Shown here piece after piece: positions 6,036 through 12,136 of a stretch of 15,973 nucleotides of DNA. Where the stretch lies: the NCBI GenBank assembly GCA_041621405.1, contig JBFKAV010000081.1, positions 1 through 15,973 on the forward strand, written 5' to 3'. The first letter of the stretch is position 1; every line of letters starts with the position of its first letter. Below the pieces are notes generated by a model that was given only the letters and a program-made list of their open reading frames with translations, ran no database searches and was not told the DNA's origin. Both the position numbers and the translations under genes were made by a program. The DNA is from JBFKAV01 sp041621405. Its GTDB lineage: Bacteria; Pseudomonadota; Alphaproteobacteria; Rhodobacterales; Rhodobacteraceae.

Positions 6036-7510
6036 GCCTCAACGAGCTGACCATCGCCGAAGCCCGCGACGGGCTTAGGAAGGGCGAGTTCTCGGCCGCC
6101 GACCTGACCATGGCCTGCCTCTCGGCGATGGATGCCGGCCAGCCGCTCAACGCCTTCGTCCACCCCACCCCCGAGATCGCCATGGAGCGGGCCCGCGCTG
6201 CCGACCAACGGCTCAAGGCCGGCGACGCACCGGCTATGTGCGGCGTGCCGGTCGGGATCAAGGACCTGTTCTGCACGCGCGGCGTTGCCAGCCAGGCCGG
6301 CTCGGGGATCCTCGAGGGCTTCCGTCCGGACTATGAGTCGACCGTCACCCAAAGGCTCTGGGAGGCCGGCGCGGTGCTGCTGGGCAAGCTCAACATGGAC
6401 GAGTTCGCCATGGGGAGCTCGAACGAGACCTCGGTCTACGGGCCGGTGGTCAACCCCTGGAAGGTCGACGACCGCAAGCTCACGCCCGGCGGCTCTTCGG
6501 GCGGCTCGGCCGCCGCAGTCGCCGCCGATCTCTGCCTCGCCGCCACCGGCACCGATACCGGCGGCTCGATCCGCCAGCCGGCGGCCTTCACCGGCATCGT
6601 CGGGCTGAAGCCGACCTACGGCCGGGTCAGCCGCTGGGGCATCGTCGCCTTCGCCTCCTCGCTCGACCAGGCTGGGCCGATGACCAAGACCGTCCGCGAT
6701 GCCGCGATCATGCTCCAGGCGATGGCCGGCGAGGACCCGAAGGATTCGACCTCGGCCGAGATCCCGGTGCCCGATTTCGAGGCCGCCCTTTCTGGCGACA
6801 TCCGCGGCAAGACCATCGGTATTCCGCGCGAATACCGCATGGAGGGGATGCCCAGGGAGATCGAGACGCTCTGGCACGATGGCGCCGAGATGCTGAAGGC
6901 CGCCGGCGCGCGGATCGTCGACATCACGCTGCCGCACACCAATTACGCGTTGCCGGCTTACTACGTGATCGCGCCGGCCGAGGCGTCGTCGAACCTCGCC
7001 CGCTACGATGGAGTCCGCTACGGACACCGCGCCAGGCTCGCCCAGGGCGACGGCATAACCGAGATGTACGAGAGGACCCGCGCCGAAGGTTTCGGCGCTG
7101 AGGTCAAGCGGCGGGTGATGATCGGCACTTACGTGCTCTCGGCGGGCTTCTACGACGCCTACTACAACCGCGCCCGCAAGGTCCGCGCGCTGATCAAGCG
7201 CGACTTCGACGAGGCGTTCGGTCAGGGCGTCGACGCGATCCTCACGCCGGCCACGCCCTCGGCGGCCTTCGGGCTGGGCGAGATGGCCGACGCCGACCCG
7301 GTGCAGATGTATCTCAACGACGTCTTCACGGTCACGGTGAACCTTGCCGGCCTGCCGGGGGTCTCGGTCCCGGCCGGCCTCGACGCCAAAGGGCTGCCTC
7401 TCGGTCTCCAGCTCATCGGCAAGCCCTGGGAGGAGGCCGAGCTGCTCAATCTGGCGCACCGGCTGGAATCCGATGCGGGCTTCGTTTCCAAGCCCGCGAA
7501 ATGGTGGTAA
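6032..7510 (+). CDS. gatA: Asp-tRNA(Asn)/Glu-tRNA(Gln) amidotransferase subunit A (glutaminase)
   Basis: The 492-residue product is full length for GatA, the amidase-signature glutaminase that releases ammonia for transfer to the mischarged tRNA on GatB. The catalytic triad is readable: Lys77 in GVPVGIKDLF, cis-Ser155 in TPGGSSGGSAAAVAA, and nucleophile Ser179 in GTDTGGSIRQPAAF. These are followed by the conserved GLKPTYGRVSRWG. The C-terminal region keeps DAILTPATPS and the VNLAGLPGVSVPAGL segment. The start overlaps the gatC stop (ATGA) and uses a GGTGGTGGA-like SD inside gatC. There is no gatB immediately downstream, unlike the gatCAB order of many Firmicutes; separate gatB is common in alphaproteobacteria. 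The next gene begins 35 nt later without an intervening terminator. Confidence 0.98.
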   Translation: MSLNELTIAEARDGLRKGEFSAADLTMACLSAMDAGQPLNAFVHPTPEIAMERARAADQRLKAGDAPAMCGVPVGIKDLFCTRGVASQAGSGILEGFRPDYESTVTQRLWEAGAVLLGKLNMDEFAMGSSNETSVYGPVVNPWKVDDRKLTPGGSSGGSAAAVAADLCLAATGTDTGGSIRQPAAFTGIVGLKPTYGRVSRWGIVAFASSLDQAGPMTKTVRDAAIMLQAMAGEDPKDSTSAEIPVPDFEAALSGDIRGKTIGIPREYRMEGMPREIETLWHDGAEMLKAAGARIVDITLPHTNYALPAYYVIAPAEASSNLARYDGVRYGHRARLAQGDGITEMYERTRAEGFGAEVKRRVMIGTYVLSAGFYDAYYNRARKVRALIKRDFDEAFGQGVDAILTPATPSAAFGLGEMADADPVQMYLNDVFTVTVNLAGLPGVSVPAGLDAKGLPLGLQLIGKPWEEAELLNLAHRLESDAGFVSKPAKWW

Positions 7511-7545
7511 GGTCGCACAAAACCAAAACGAGCAGGACCATCGAC

Positions 7546-8223
7546 ATGCGCAATCTCCTTCCGGTGCTTTCCGTGCTGGCTCTTTCCGCCTGCGAGCCTC
7601 CCTCGATGGAGGCGCAGAGCGGCGTCGGTTTCCAGGACTACACGCTCTATCAGCAGCAGCAGGCCTACCGCGCCCGCTTCGAGGCCCAGCAGCGCCAGGC
7701 CGCCGAAGAGGAACGCCGCCGTGCCGCCGAGGCCGCGGCAGCGGCTGCCGCGCCGCCGCCGCCCTCTCCGGCCCCCGCCACCGCCCTTGCCGCCGCCCCG
7801 GTCCCGGCCCCGACACCGGCGCCGGCGAGCGAAGGTGCCACCATTGCCGCCGACACCCTGGCCGCTCTCGGCACGCCTGCGGCCGGCGGCTCCGAGCCGC
7901 TCTCGGCGCTGGCGCCCGCGCCGGCCCCGGCCCCGGCCCCGGCGCCCGCCGCCACCGGGATTGACTACGGCACCAATGTCGCGGCCTTCGCGCTCGCCAC
8001 CTCGCACCCGGTGGGCCAGCAGATGTATCGCCGCTCGAATCCGTTCCGGCAGTCGGCCTTTGATCGCGCCTGCGCCCGCTACCCCTCGGATTCGATGGCC
8101 CAGGAGGCCTTCCTGGAAGCCGGCGGACCCGAGCGCGACCGTCTGAACCTCGACCCCGACGGTGACGGCTATGCCTGCCGCTGGGACCCGGCACCGTTCC
8201 GGCTCGCCCGCCAGGGAGGGTAA
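7546..8223 (+). CDS. Probable lipoprotein with Pro/Ala linker and excalibur-like C-terminal motif
   Basis: This 225-residue product starts MRNLLPVLSVLALSAC, a short lipoprotein signal with lipobox LSAC and Cys16 as the acylation site. A Gln/Arg/Glu-rich helical stretch (about 33-65) is followed by a low-complexity Ala/Pro region (about 63-135, including an (AP)n run encoded by CCGGCC repeats near 7918-7948). This looks like a periplasm-spanning linker. The last 70 residues form a small domain with ACARYPSDSMAQEAF and the terminal DPDGDGYAC (203-211), close to the calcium-binding excalibur motif that normally also has paired cysteines. It lies between gatA (35 nt) and a peptidoglycan amidase (10 nt), so a cell-wall role is plausible. 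The SD is weak (AGGACC). I do not recognise a named family; function is unknown. Confidence 0.8.
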   Translation: MRNLLPVLSVLALSACEPPSMEAQSGVGFQDYTLYQQQQAYRARFEAQQRQAAEEERRRAAEAAAAAAAPPPPSPAPATALAAAPVPAPTPAPASEGATIAADTLAALGTPAAGGSEPLSALAPAPAPAPAPAPAATGIDYGTNVAAFALATSHPVGQQMYRRSNPFRQSAFDRACARYPSDSMAQEAFLEAGGPERDRLNLDPDGDGYACRWDPAPFRLARQGG

Positions 8224-8233
8224 GGCTGGAGGG

Positions 8234-8923
8234 GTGAGGATCCTCGCCCATCCCTCGCCCAACTTCGGCGACAGGCGCGGCGGCGCCCATCCCTCCCTCG
8301 TCGTCCTGCACTACACTGCTATGCCAACGCCCGAAGCGGCGCTCGACCGGCTCGCGGCGCCCGAGTACGAGGTCTCGGCCCACTATCTCGTCGCCGAGGA
8401 CGGGCGGGTCTTTCGGCTCGTCGACGAGGCCCACCGCGCCTGGCATGCCGGCAAGGCCGCGTGGGGCGTCACGACCGACGTCAACTCCGCTTCGATAGGG
8501 ATCGAGCTCGCCAATCCCGGCGATGCGCCCTTTGCCGCCGCGCTGATGGCATCGCTCGAGGAACTGCTCGCCGACATCCTCGCCCGCCACCGGATCCCGC
8601 CCGAGCGGGTGATCGCCCATTCCGACTGCGCCCCGGGCCGTAAATGCGACCCGGGCGTCCGCTTCGATTGGCATCGGCTGGCCCGTTCAGGGCTCTCGGT
8701 GTGGCCAGAGGCGGCGGAGCGATCAACCGCGGCGAAATCGGCCTTCCTCGCCGACCTCCGCGGCTTCGGCTACACCGCGGAAGCCGCGCCCGCGGCGCTC
8801 CTTGCCGCGTTCCGGCTGCGTTTCCGCCCCGGCGCCGAGGGGCCGCTTTCGTCGGCCGATGCCGGCCTCGCCGCCGATCTCGCCCGACGCTATCCCGTTG
8901 ACCGCAAATGCGCGCCTGCCTAA
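8234..8923 (+). CDS. N-acetylmuramoyl-L-alanine amidase (AmiD/AmpD type, Amidase_2) with PG-binding tail
   Basis: Read from GTG 8234, the 229-residue protein matches AmiD/AmpD enzymes that cut the bond between N-acetylmuramic acid and L-alanine in peptidoglycan. Zinc ligands are His26 (VVLHYTAM), His129 and Asp139 (IAHSDCAPGRKCDPG). Glu91 in IGIELAN is in the usual catalytic position, and SAHYLVAEDG (48-57) is a conserved strand. Residues about 165-225 resemble a peptidoglycan-binding domain of the AmiD type (FLADLRGFGY, then LLAAFRLRFRP). There is no signal peptide or lipobox from this start, so a cytoplasmic AmpD-like recycling role is as likely as a periplasmic one. AAGG/GGAGG lies just before the GTG; an ATG at 8162 overlaps the preceding gene and adds non-homologous residues. 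The final codons overlap the rnpB promoter. Confidence 0.9.
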   Translation: MRILAHPSPNFGDRRGGAHPSLVVLHYTAMPTPEAALDRLAAPEYEVSAHYLVAEDGRVFRLVDEAHRAWHAGKAAWGVTTDVNSASIGIELANPGDAPFAAALMASLEELLADILARHRIPPERVIAHSDCAPGRKCDPGVRFDWHRLARSGLSVWPEAAERSTAAKSAFLADLRGFGYTAEAAPAALLAAFRLRFRPGAEGPLSSADAGLAADLARRYPVDRKCAPA

Positions 8924-8926
8924 GTA
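8898..8926 (+). promoter_or_regulatory. Promoter of rnpB, embedded in the amidase 3' end
   Basis: A -35 TTGACC (8898-8903) is separated by exactly 17 bp from a -10 candidate TAAGTA (8921-8926), placing a start at about 8931-8933 where the RNase P P1 helix begins. The -35 matches the consensus at 5 of 6 positions; the -10 is poor (2 of 6), as often seen in this bacterial group. The -10 uses the amidase stop codon TAA. Confidence 0.55.
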
Positions 8927-8930
8927 GATG

Positions 8931-9347
8931 GGGCGCGGATGGCTGGATGGCCGCCTTCGCAGATCGCGCAGCGATCGGCGAGGGAGGAAAGTCCGGACTC
9001 CATGAGGCGACGGTGCCGGGTAACGCCCGGCCGGGGAAACCCGAGGGAAAGCGCCACAGAGATCAGACCGCCTCCGCCTCCGGGCGGGGGTAAGGGTGAA
9101 ACGGTGGGGTAAGAGCCCACCGCGGCCCCGGCAACGGGGACGGCACGGCAAGCCCCACCGGGAGCAATGCCAAATAGGGGCCTCGCGCGGGTCACGTCCC
9201 TTCGGGGATACGGGCGCGCAGGGCGGCTTCGGCCCGAGAGGCCCGGGTTGGCAGCTTGAGCCCCGAGGCGACTCGGGGCCGAGAGGAATGGTCATCCAGC
9301 GGCGGCGACGCCGCGGACAGAATCCGGCTTATAGGCCGTCCGCGCAC
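8931..9347 (+). ncRNA. rnpB: RNase P RNA (type A, alphaproteobacterial)
   Basis: This is the catalytic RNA that trims tRNA 5' leaders. The universally conserved GAGGAAAGTCCGGACTCC is at 8984-9001, and the 3' conserved ACAGAATCCGGCTTATAGG is at 9317-9335. The outer P1 helix can be drawn between GCGCGGATGGC (8933-8943) and GCCGTCCGCGC (9335-9345), which sets both ends. GGTGCCGGGTAACGCCCGGC near 9012-9031 and the GGGTGAAACGGTGGGGTAAGAG region (9092-9114) match type A domains. At about 415 nt it has the usual length. It begins 8 bp after the amidase stop. Its last ~54 bases are also the antisense of the LysR coding end. There is no clear intrinsic terminator; only CCTTTCTG follows. Confidence 0.97.
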
Positions 9348-10203
9348 CTTTCTGCAGCCGGTACGCATCGCGGATCATGTCGGCGAGCGCCAAGAGCGGC
9401 GCGGTCCGGTCGGCGGTGCGGACGTAGAGATTGATCTTCATCCGCGGCAACTCGGGCAGCGAACCGCCATGCTCGATCGGCGCCATGTAGGGCGGGAAGG
9501 CACCTTCGAGCGAGGCGTGGATGCCGAGGTCTGCGCTCACGATCGCCTCGATCGCCCGGGGCTGCATCGTCGCGGCCGCCATCTCCCAGTCGATCCCCGC
9601 CGCATCGAGCGCGGCCGTGATCCGTGGGCGGAAGATGCAGGCCTCCTCGAAGGCCAGCCTGAGCGGCCGGCTGCGCCAGCTCTGGCTCTCCGGCGCGCCC
9701 ACCCAGGTCAGCCGCGGCCGCGCGAGCGTCTCGCCGCCTGAGTCGACCTCCTCCTCGGTGGTCAGGATCATGTCGGTCTCACCGCGCGCAAACTCGGCCT
9801 TCAACTCCATCGTGAAGCACGAGACCAGCCGCACCCGCATCCGCGGGAACCCCGCCGCGAATCGCCGCAGGACGCCCGGGATGTGCGGGTAGACTAGGTC
9901 GTGCGGCACTCCCAGCACGATTTCGCCCTCGTGGGTGGCGCAGGTGAGCCGGGTCCAGACCTCGTCGTTGAGCGCCAGCATCCGGCGGGCGAAGCCCAGC
10001 AGCTGTTCGCCCGCCGCGGTGAGCGCGACGCCCCGGCCGGTGCGGTCTAGCAGGTCGAGCCCGAGCGCCTCCTCGAGCCGCTTCACCTGCATCGAGACGG
10101 CCGACTGGGTGAGGTTCAGAAAACCCGCCGCGCGGGTGACCCCGCCGGCGTCGGCGACCGCGACGAAGGAGCGGAGGGCGGTGAGATCGAGGTTCCGGGC
10201 CAT
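9292..10203 (-). CDS. LysR-family transcriptional regulator (LrhA-like)
   Basis: This 303-residue protein is of normal LysR length and starts at ATG 10203 (MARNLDLTALRSFVAVADAG) with SD AAGGA. The N-terminal winged HTH spans about residues 5-62, with the recognition segment VTRAAGFLNLTQSAVSMQVK (22-41). A substrate-binding domain covers about 90-290. The HTH wording (TQSAVSMQVKRLEE, LARRMLALNDE-like helix) resembles the LrhA/HexA subgroup. The effector is unknown. It is divergent from a DUF1127 gene across a 124-bp AT-rich region, so that gene is the likely target. The C-terminus is odd: the last 17 residues, including AYKPDSVRG, are the complement of the rnpB 3' end. This overlap means the natural end of the protein is uncertain or truly shared. 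Confidence 0.92.
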   Translation of the reverse strand: MARNLDLTALRSFVAVADAGGVTRAAGFLNLTQSAVSMQVKRLEEALGLDLLDRTGRGVALTAAGEQLLGFARRMLALNDEVWTRLTCATHEGEIVLGVPHDLVYPHIPGVLRRFAAGFPRMRVRLVSCFTMELKAEFARGETDMILTTEEEVDSGGETLARPRLTWVGAPESQSWRSRPLRLAFEEACIFRPRITAALDAAGIDWEMAAATMQPRAIEAIVSADLGIHASLEGAFPPYMAPIEHGGSLPELPRMKINLYVRTADRTAPLLALADMIRDAYRLQKGARTAYKPDSVRGVAAAG

Positions 10204-10221
10204 ATCACGATCCTTGATGGG

Positions 10222-10248
10222 TTTGTCCAAAATGTTTCGTTTTACAAA
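10222..10248. promoter_or_regulatory. Candidate LysR operator between LysR and DUF1127 genes
   Basis: An inverted repeat TTTGT (10222-10226) and ACAAA (10244-10248), with AAAA-N7-TTTT inside it, lies in the AT-rich divergent control region 19 bp from the LysR start. LysR regulators bind short dyads with a T-N11-A core in such positions. The match is suggestive and short. Confidence 0.3.
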
Positions 10249-10327
10249 TGAACCACAAATCGGCAGATACATCAAGCATTCCGATTGAAGCAGTATCAAC
10301 CATCACGAATCAAGAAGGATGAACGAC

Positions 10328-10546
10328 ATGCAGATCGCCGAGACCCGCACCCTGTCCGCCGCCCGGGCCCATCGACCCTCCGGGCTCCTCGCCTGGTTCC
10401 GGCTCGCGTTCGCCGCCCGTCGCCAGCGCCACGACCTCGCCAGGCTTCCTCCCGAAGTCCTGCGCGACATCGGGATCACCGCCGAAGAGGCGCGGCGCGA
10501 AGCCACAAGGCCTGTCTGGGACGTGCCGTCGCACTGGCTGCGCTGA
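10328..10546 (+). CDS. DUF1127 small basic protein
   Basis: The 72-residue product reads MQIAETRTLSAARAHRPSG, a helical LLAWFRLAFAARRQRHDLARL, then LPPEVLRDIGITAEEARREA and a final W-x(5)-W stretch. The RRQRxxLxxLPxxxLRDIGIT pattern is the DUF1127 (YjiS-like) signature. Family members are short Arg-rich proteins; reported roles include RNA turnover (CcaF1 in Rhodobacter sphaeroides) and binding to PhoR in Agrobacterium. The ATG at 10328 is chosen because AAGGA ends 8 nt before it; an ATG at 10319 lies inside that SD. It is divergent from the LysR gene, which probably controls it. The SD-proximal region 10204-10327 is noticeably AT-rich against its surroundings. Confidence 0.9.
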   Translation: MQIAETRTLSAARAHRPSGLLAWFRLAFAARRQRHDLARLPPEVLRDIGITAEEARREATRPVWDVPSHWLR

Positions 10547-10592
10547 GTGGGGAAGCCCTGCGCGAATGCCGACAGATTGGCCGATAAATCCC

Positions 10593-10621
10593 TTGAAATG
10601 AGCCCCCCGGCCCCCGATATT
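10593..10621 (+). promoter_or_regulatory. Promoter of the Bax-inhibitor-1 family gene
   Basis: TTGAAA (10593-10598, 5 of 6 to consensus) is followed after 17 bp by GATATT (10616-10621, 4 of 6). This predicts a start near 10628 and a 54-nt leader before ATG 10682. Confidence 0.6.
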
Positions 10622-10631
10622 GCCTTCTGAA

Positions 10632-10656
10632 GCCGCCCCGGTGTCCCCGGGGCGGC
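10632..10656 (+). other. GC-rich 10-bp hairpin in the leader of the Bax-inhibitor-1 family gene
   Basis: GCCGCCCCGG (10632-10641) and CCGGGGCGGC (10647-10656) form a perfect 10-bp stem with a TGTCC loop. It falls at the 5' end of the predicted transcript and ends 15 nt before SD GGAGG. There is no T-run on either strand, so it is not a standard terminator; an mRNA-stabilising cap or a Rho-type end of the upstream DUF1127 transcript are alternatives. Confidence 0.6.
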
Positions 10657-10681
10657 CAAAAGCATCAGTTCGGAGGCATCA

Positions 10682-11422
10682 ATGGCAGACTTTCAGGCGA
10701 TCCGCACCGGCGCGGCAGGCGTCCGCACCGCGCAGATCGACGCGGGCCTTCGCGCCCACATGAACAAGGTCTACGGCACGATGTCGGTGGGGTTGTTCCT
10801 CACCGCGCTGGTTGCCTGGGCGGTCGGCTCCTCGGCCGAGCTCTTGTCGATCTTCCGCGATCCGATGACGTTGAGGCCCAACATCCTCGGCTGGATCGTG
10901 ATGTTCGCGCCGCTGATCATGGTCTTCGCCTTCGGCGCGCTGATCCCGCGGCTCTCGGCAGCCGGCGCGCAGCTTTTCTTCTACGCCTTCTCGGCGGTGA
11001 TGGGGCTCTCGATCAGCTGGATCTTCGCCGCCTTCACGGGCATCTCCATCGCCCAGACCTTCCTGGTCACCGCGATCGCCTTCGCCGGGCTTTCGCTCTG
11101 GGGCTACACCACGAAGAGGGACATTTCTGGCTGGGGCGCGTTCCTGATCATGGGCGTGATCGGGCTGATTGTGGCGATGATCGTCAACATCTTCCTGCAG
11201 TCGGCCGCGATCCACTTCGCTGTGTCGGCGATCGGTGTGCTGATCTTCGCCGGCCTCACTGCCTATGACACCCAGAAGATCAAGACCGACTATCTCCAGC
11301 ACGCTCACGCGATGGACGAGGAATGGCTGGGCAAGGCCGCCATCATGGGCGCGCTGAGCCTCTACCTCGACTTCATCAACATGTTCATGTTCCTGCTGCA
11401 GTTCCTCGGCAACCGCGAGTAA
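10682..11422 (+). CDS. Bax inhibitor-1 / YccA family membrane protein
   Basis: This 246-residue inner-membrane protein has seven predicted helices. A hydrophilic start (MADFQAIRTGAAGVRTAQID) is followed by LRAHMNKVYGTMSVGLFLTA, the family's first helix. Later come GLSISWIFAAFTG, FLVTAIAFAGLSLWGYTTKRD and the hallmark end FAGLTAYDTQKIK with an Asp pair region, then GALSLYLDFINMFMFLLQFLG. This matches bacterial BI-1 (YccA/YbhL/YetJ) proteins, which are linked to calcium leak and to FtsH protease control; the precise role here is unknown. SD CGGAGG is 5 nt before the ATG. The gene stands alone with a promoter at 10593-10621 and a strong terminator after it. Confidence 0.95.
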   Translation: MADFQAIRTGAAGVRTAQIDAGLRAHMNKVYGTMSVGLFLTALVAWAVGSSAELLSIFRDPMTLRPNILGWIVMFAPLIMVFAFGALIPRLSAAGAQLFFYAFSAVMGLSISWIFAAFTGISIAQTFLVTAIAFAGLSLWGYTTKRDISGWGAFLIMGVIGLIVAMIVNIFLQSAAIHFAVSAIGVLIFAGLTAYDTQKIKTDYLQHAHAMDEEWLGKAAIMGALSLYLDFINMFMFLLQFLGNRE

Positions 11423-11445
11423 CGGCAGCCGGCACCGCGACACCG

Positions 11446-11480
11446 AGAGGGCCGTCCAAATGGGCGGCCCTCTTTCTGTT
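11446..11480 (+). terminator. Intrinsic terminator after the Bax-inhibitor-1 family gene
   Basis: AGAGGGCCGTCC (11446-11457) pairs with GGGCGGCCCTCT (11462-11473) around an AAAT loop. This gives a 12-bp stem with one G-T pair, followed by TTCTGTT. It sits 24 nt past the stop codon. Confidence 0.88.
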
Positions 11481-11552
11481 GCTCAGGACCCGGCAGAGCC
11501 GTAGCATTATTTGCGAAGCGGCGTCGTTCGCGCCGGCGAGGGGTTTGGCAGG

Positions 11553-12136
11553 ATGTCTGGCTCCCCCCGGGGGGGGACGGCACCACAGCGCGGCTGGCGC
11601 TCTCTCTCTCTCTCTCTCTCTCTCTCGCCGCATCTCTCAGTCTCGTCGCCCTGTTCGCCGCGGCCCAGGTCGCGTGGGGAACATTGGCGATCTGGCGCGG
11701 CTACGATCCGCGCGGCCTTTCGCCCGGCGCCTTCGTCGAGATGCACAAAGGCGCTGTCGCCGGGCTCAACGTTCTTTTTCCTCTCCTAGGCCTGGCCGCC
11801 ATCATCTGCACGCCGGGCCTCGCCTTCCTGCACCGCCGCGACCGGCACGCGGCTGCACCCTTCGTTGTCGCGGCGCTTCTGTTCATCACCGCTGGGCTCA
11901 TCACCCGGCCCGGCAACCAGCCGATCAATGCCATCGTGGTCAGCTGGACTGATGCAGCCCCGCCCGATGGCTAGGAGACTCTGCGCGACCGCTGGTGGTC
12001 CTGGGACGTCGTGCGGACTCCGGCCGCCAACGCGGGCCTTCTCGTCCTGATCTGGGCCGTGCTCGGCGCGGGACGAGCACGGGACTTCGGGTCGCGGCTC
12101 AGAGCAGCCGCTCCATCTGCACTGCCTGGAAGGTGA
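11553..12136 (+). pseudogene. Disrupted DUF1772 / anthrone-oxygenase-like membrane protein gene
   Basis: The body is readable in one frame from about 11627 to 11971: SLVALFAAAQVAWGTLAIW, RGYDPRGLSPGAFVEMHKGA, hydrophobic helices, then GLITRPGNQPINAIVVSWTD. It resembles DUF1772 (anthrone oxygenase-like) four-helix membrane proteins. Two lesions are visible. First, the only plausible start (ATG 11553, with GAGGGG upstream) is in another frame; the frames meet at a (CT)13 tract (11600-11626), and losing one CT unit would join them. Second, an in-frame TAG (11972-11974) follows PPDG where relatives appear to have Trp (PADWEALRDRWW-like), and the same frame resumes as ETLRDRWWSWDVVRTPA up to TGA at 12134-12136. 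There is no in-frame ATG, GTG or TTG upstream of the tract. The 3' end converges on the acetyltransferase gene. Most likely decaying; a repeat-switched gene is the alternative. Confidence 0.7.
11600..11626. repeat. (CT)13 dinucleotide microsatellite
   Basis: Twenty-seven bases of uninterrupted CT (13 units plus a C) lie inside the 5' part of the DUF1772-like ORF, encoding alternating Leu-Ser in every frame. Tracts of this length are prone to slipped-strand mispairing, and each unit gained or lost shifts the frame. A C6-G8 homopolymer block lies 24 bp upstream (11563-11576). Confidence 0.95.

Noticed and set aside
7913..7950. CCGGCC-type tandem repeats considered as a mobile or regulatory repeat
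   Set aside because: They are in-frame codons of the Ala-Pro linker in the lipoprotein, and ordinary low-complexity coding explains them.
5960..8674. A 904-codon open frame on the minus strand opposite gatC/gatA, the lipoprotein and the amidase
   Set aside because: It is antisense to well-recognised genes with intact catalytic motifs. Long antisense frames are expected in GC-rich coding DNA, and the translation is an Arg/Gly/Pro-rich mix with no family signal.
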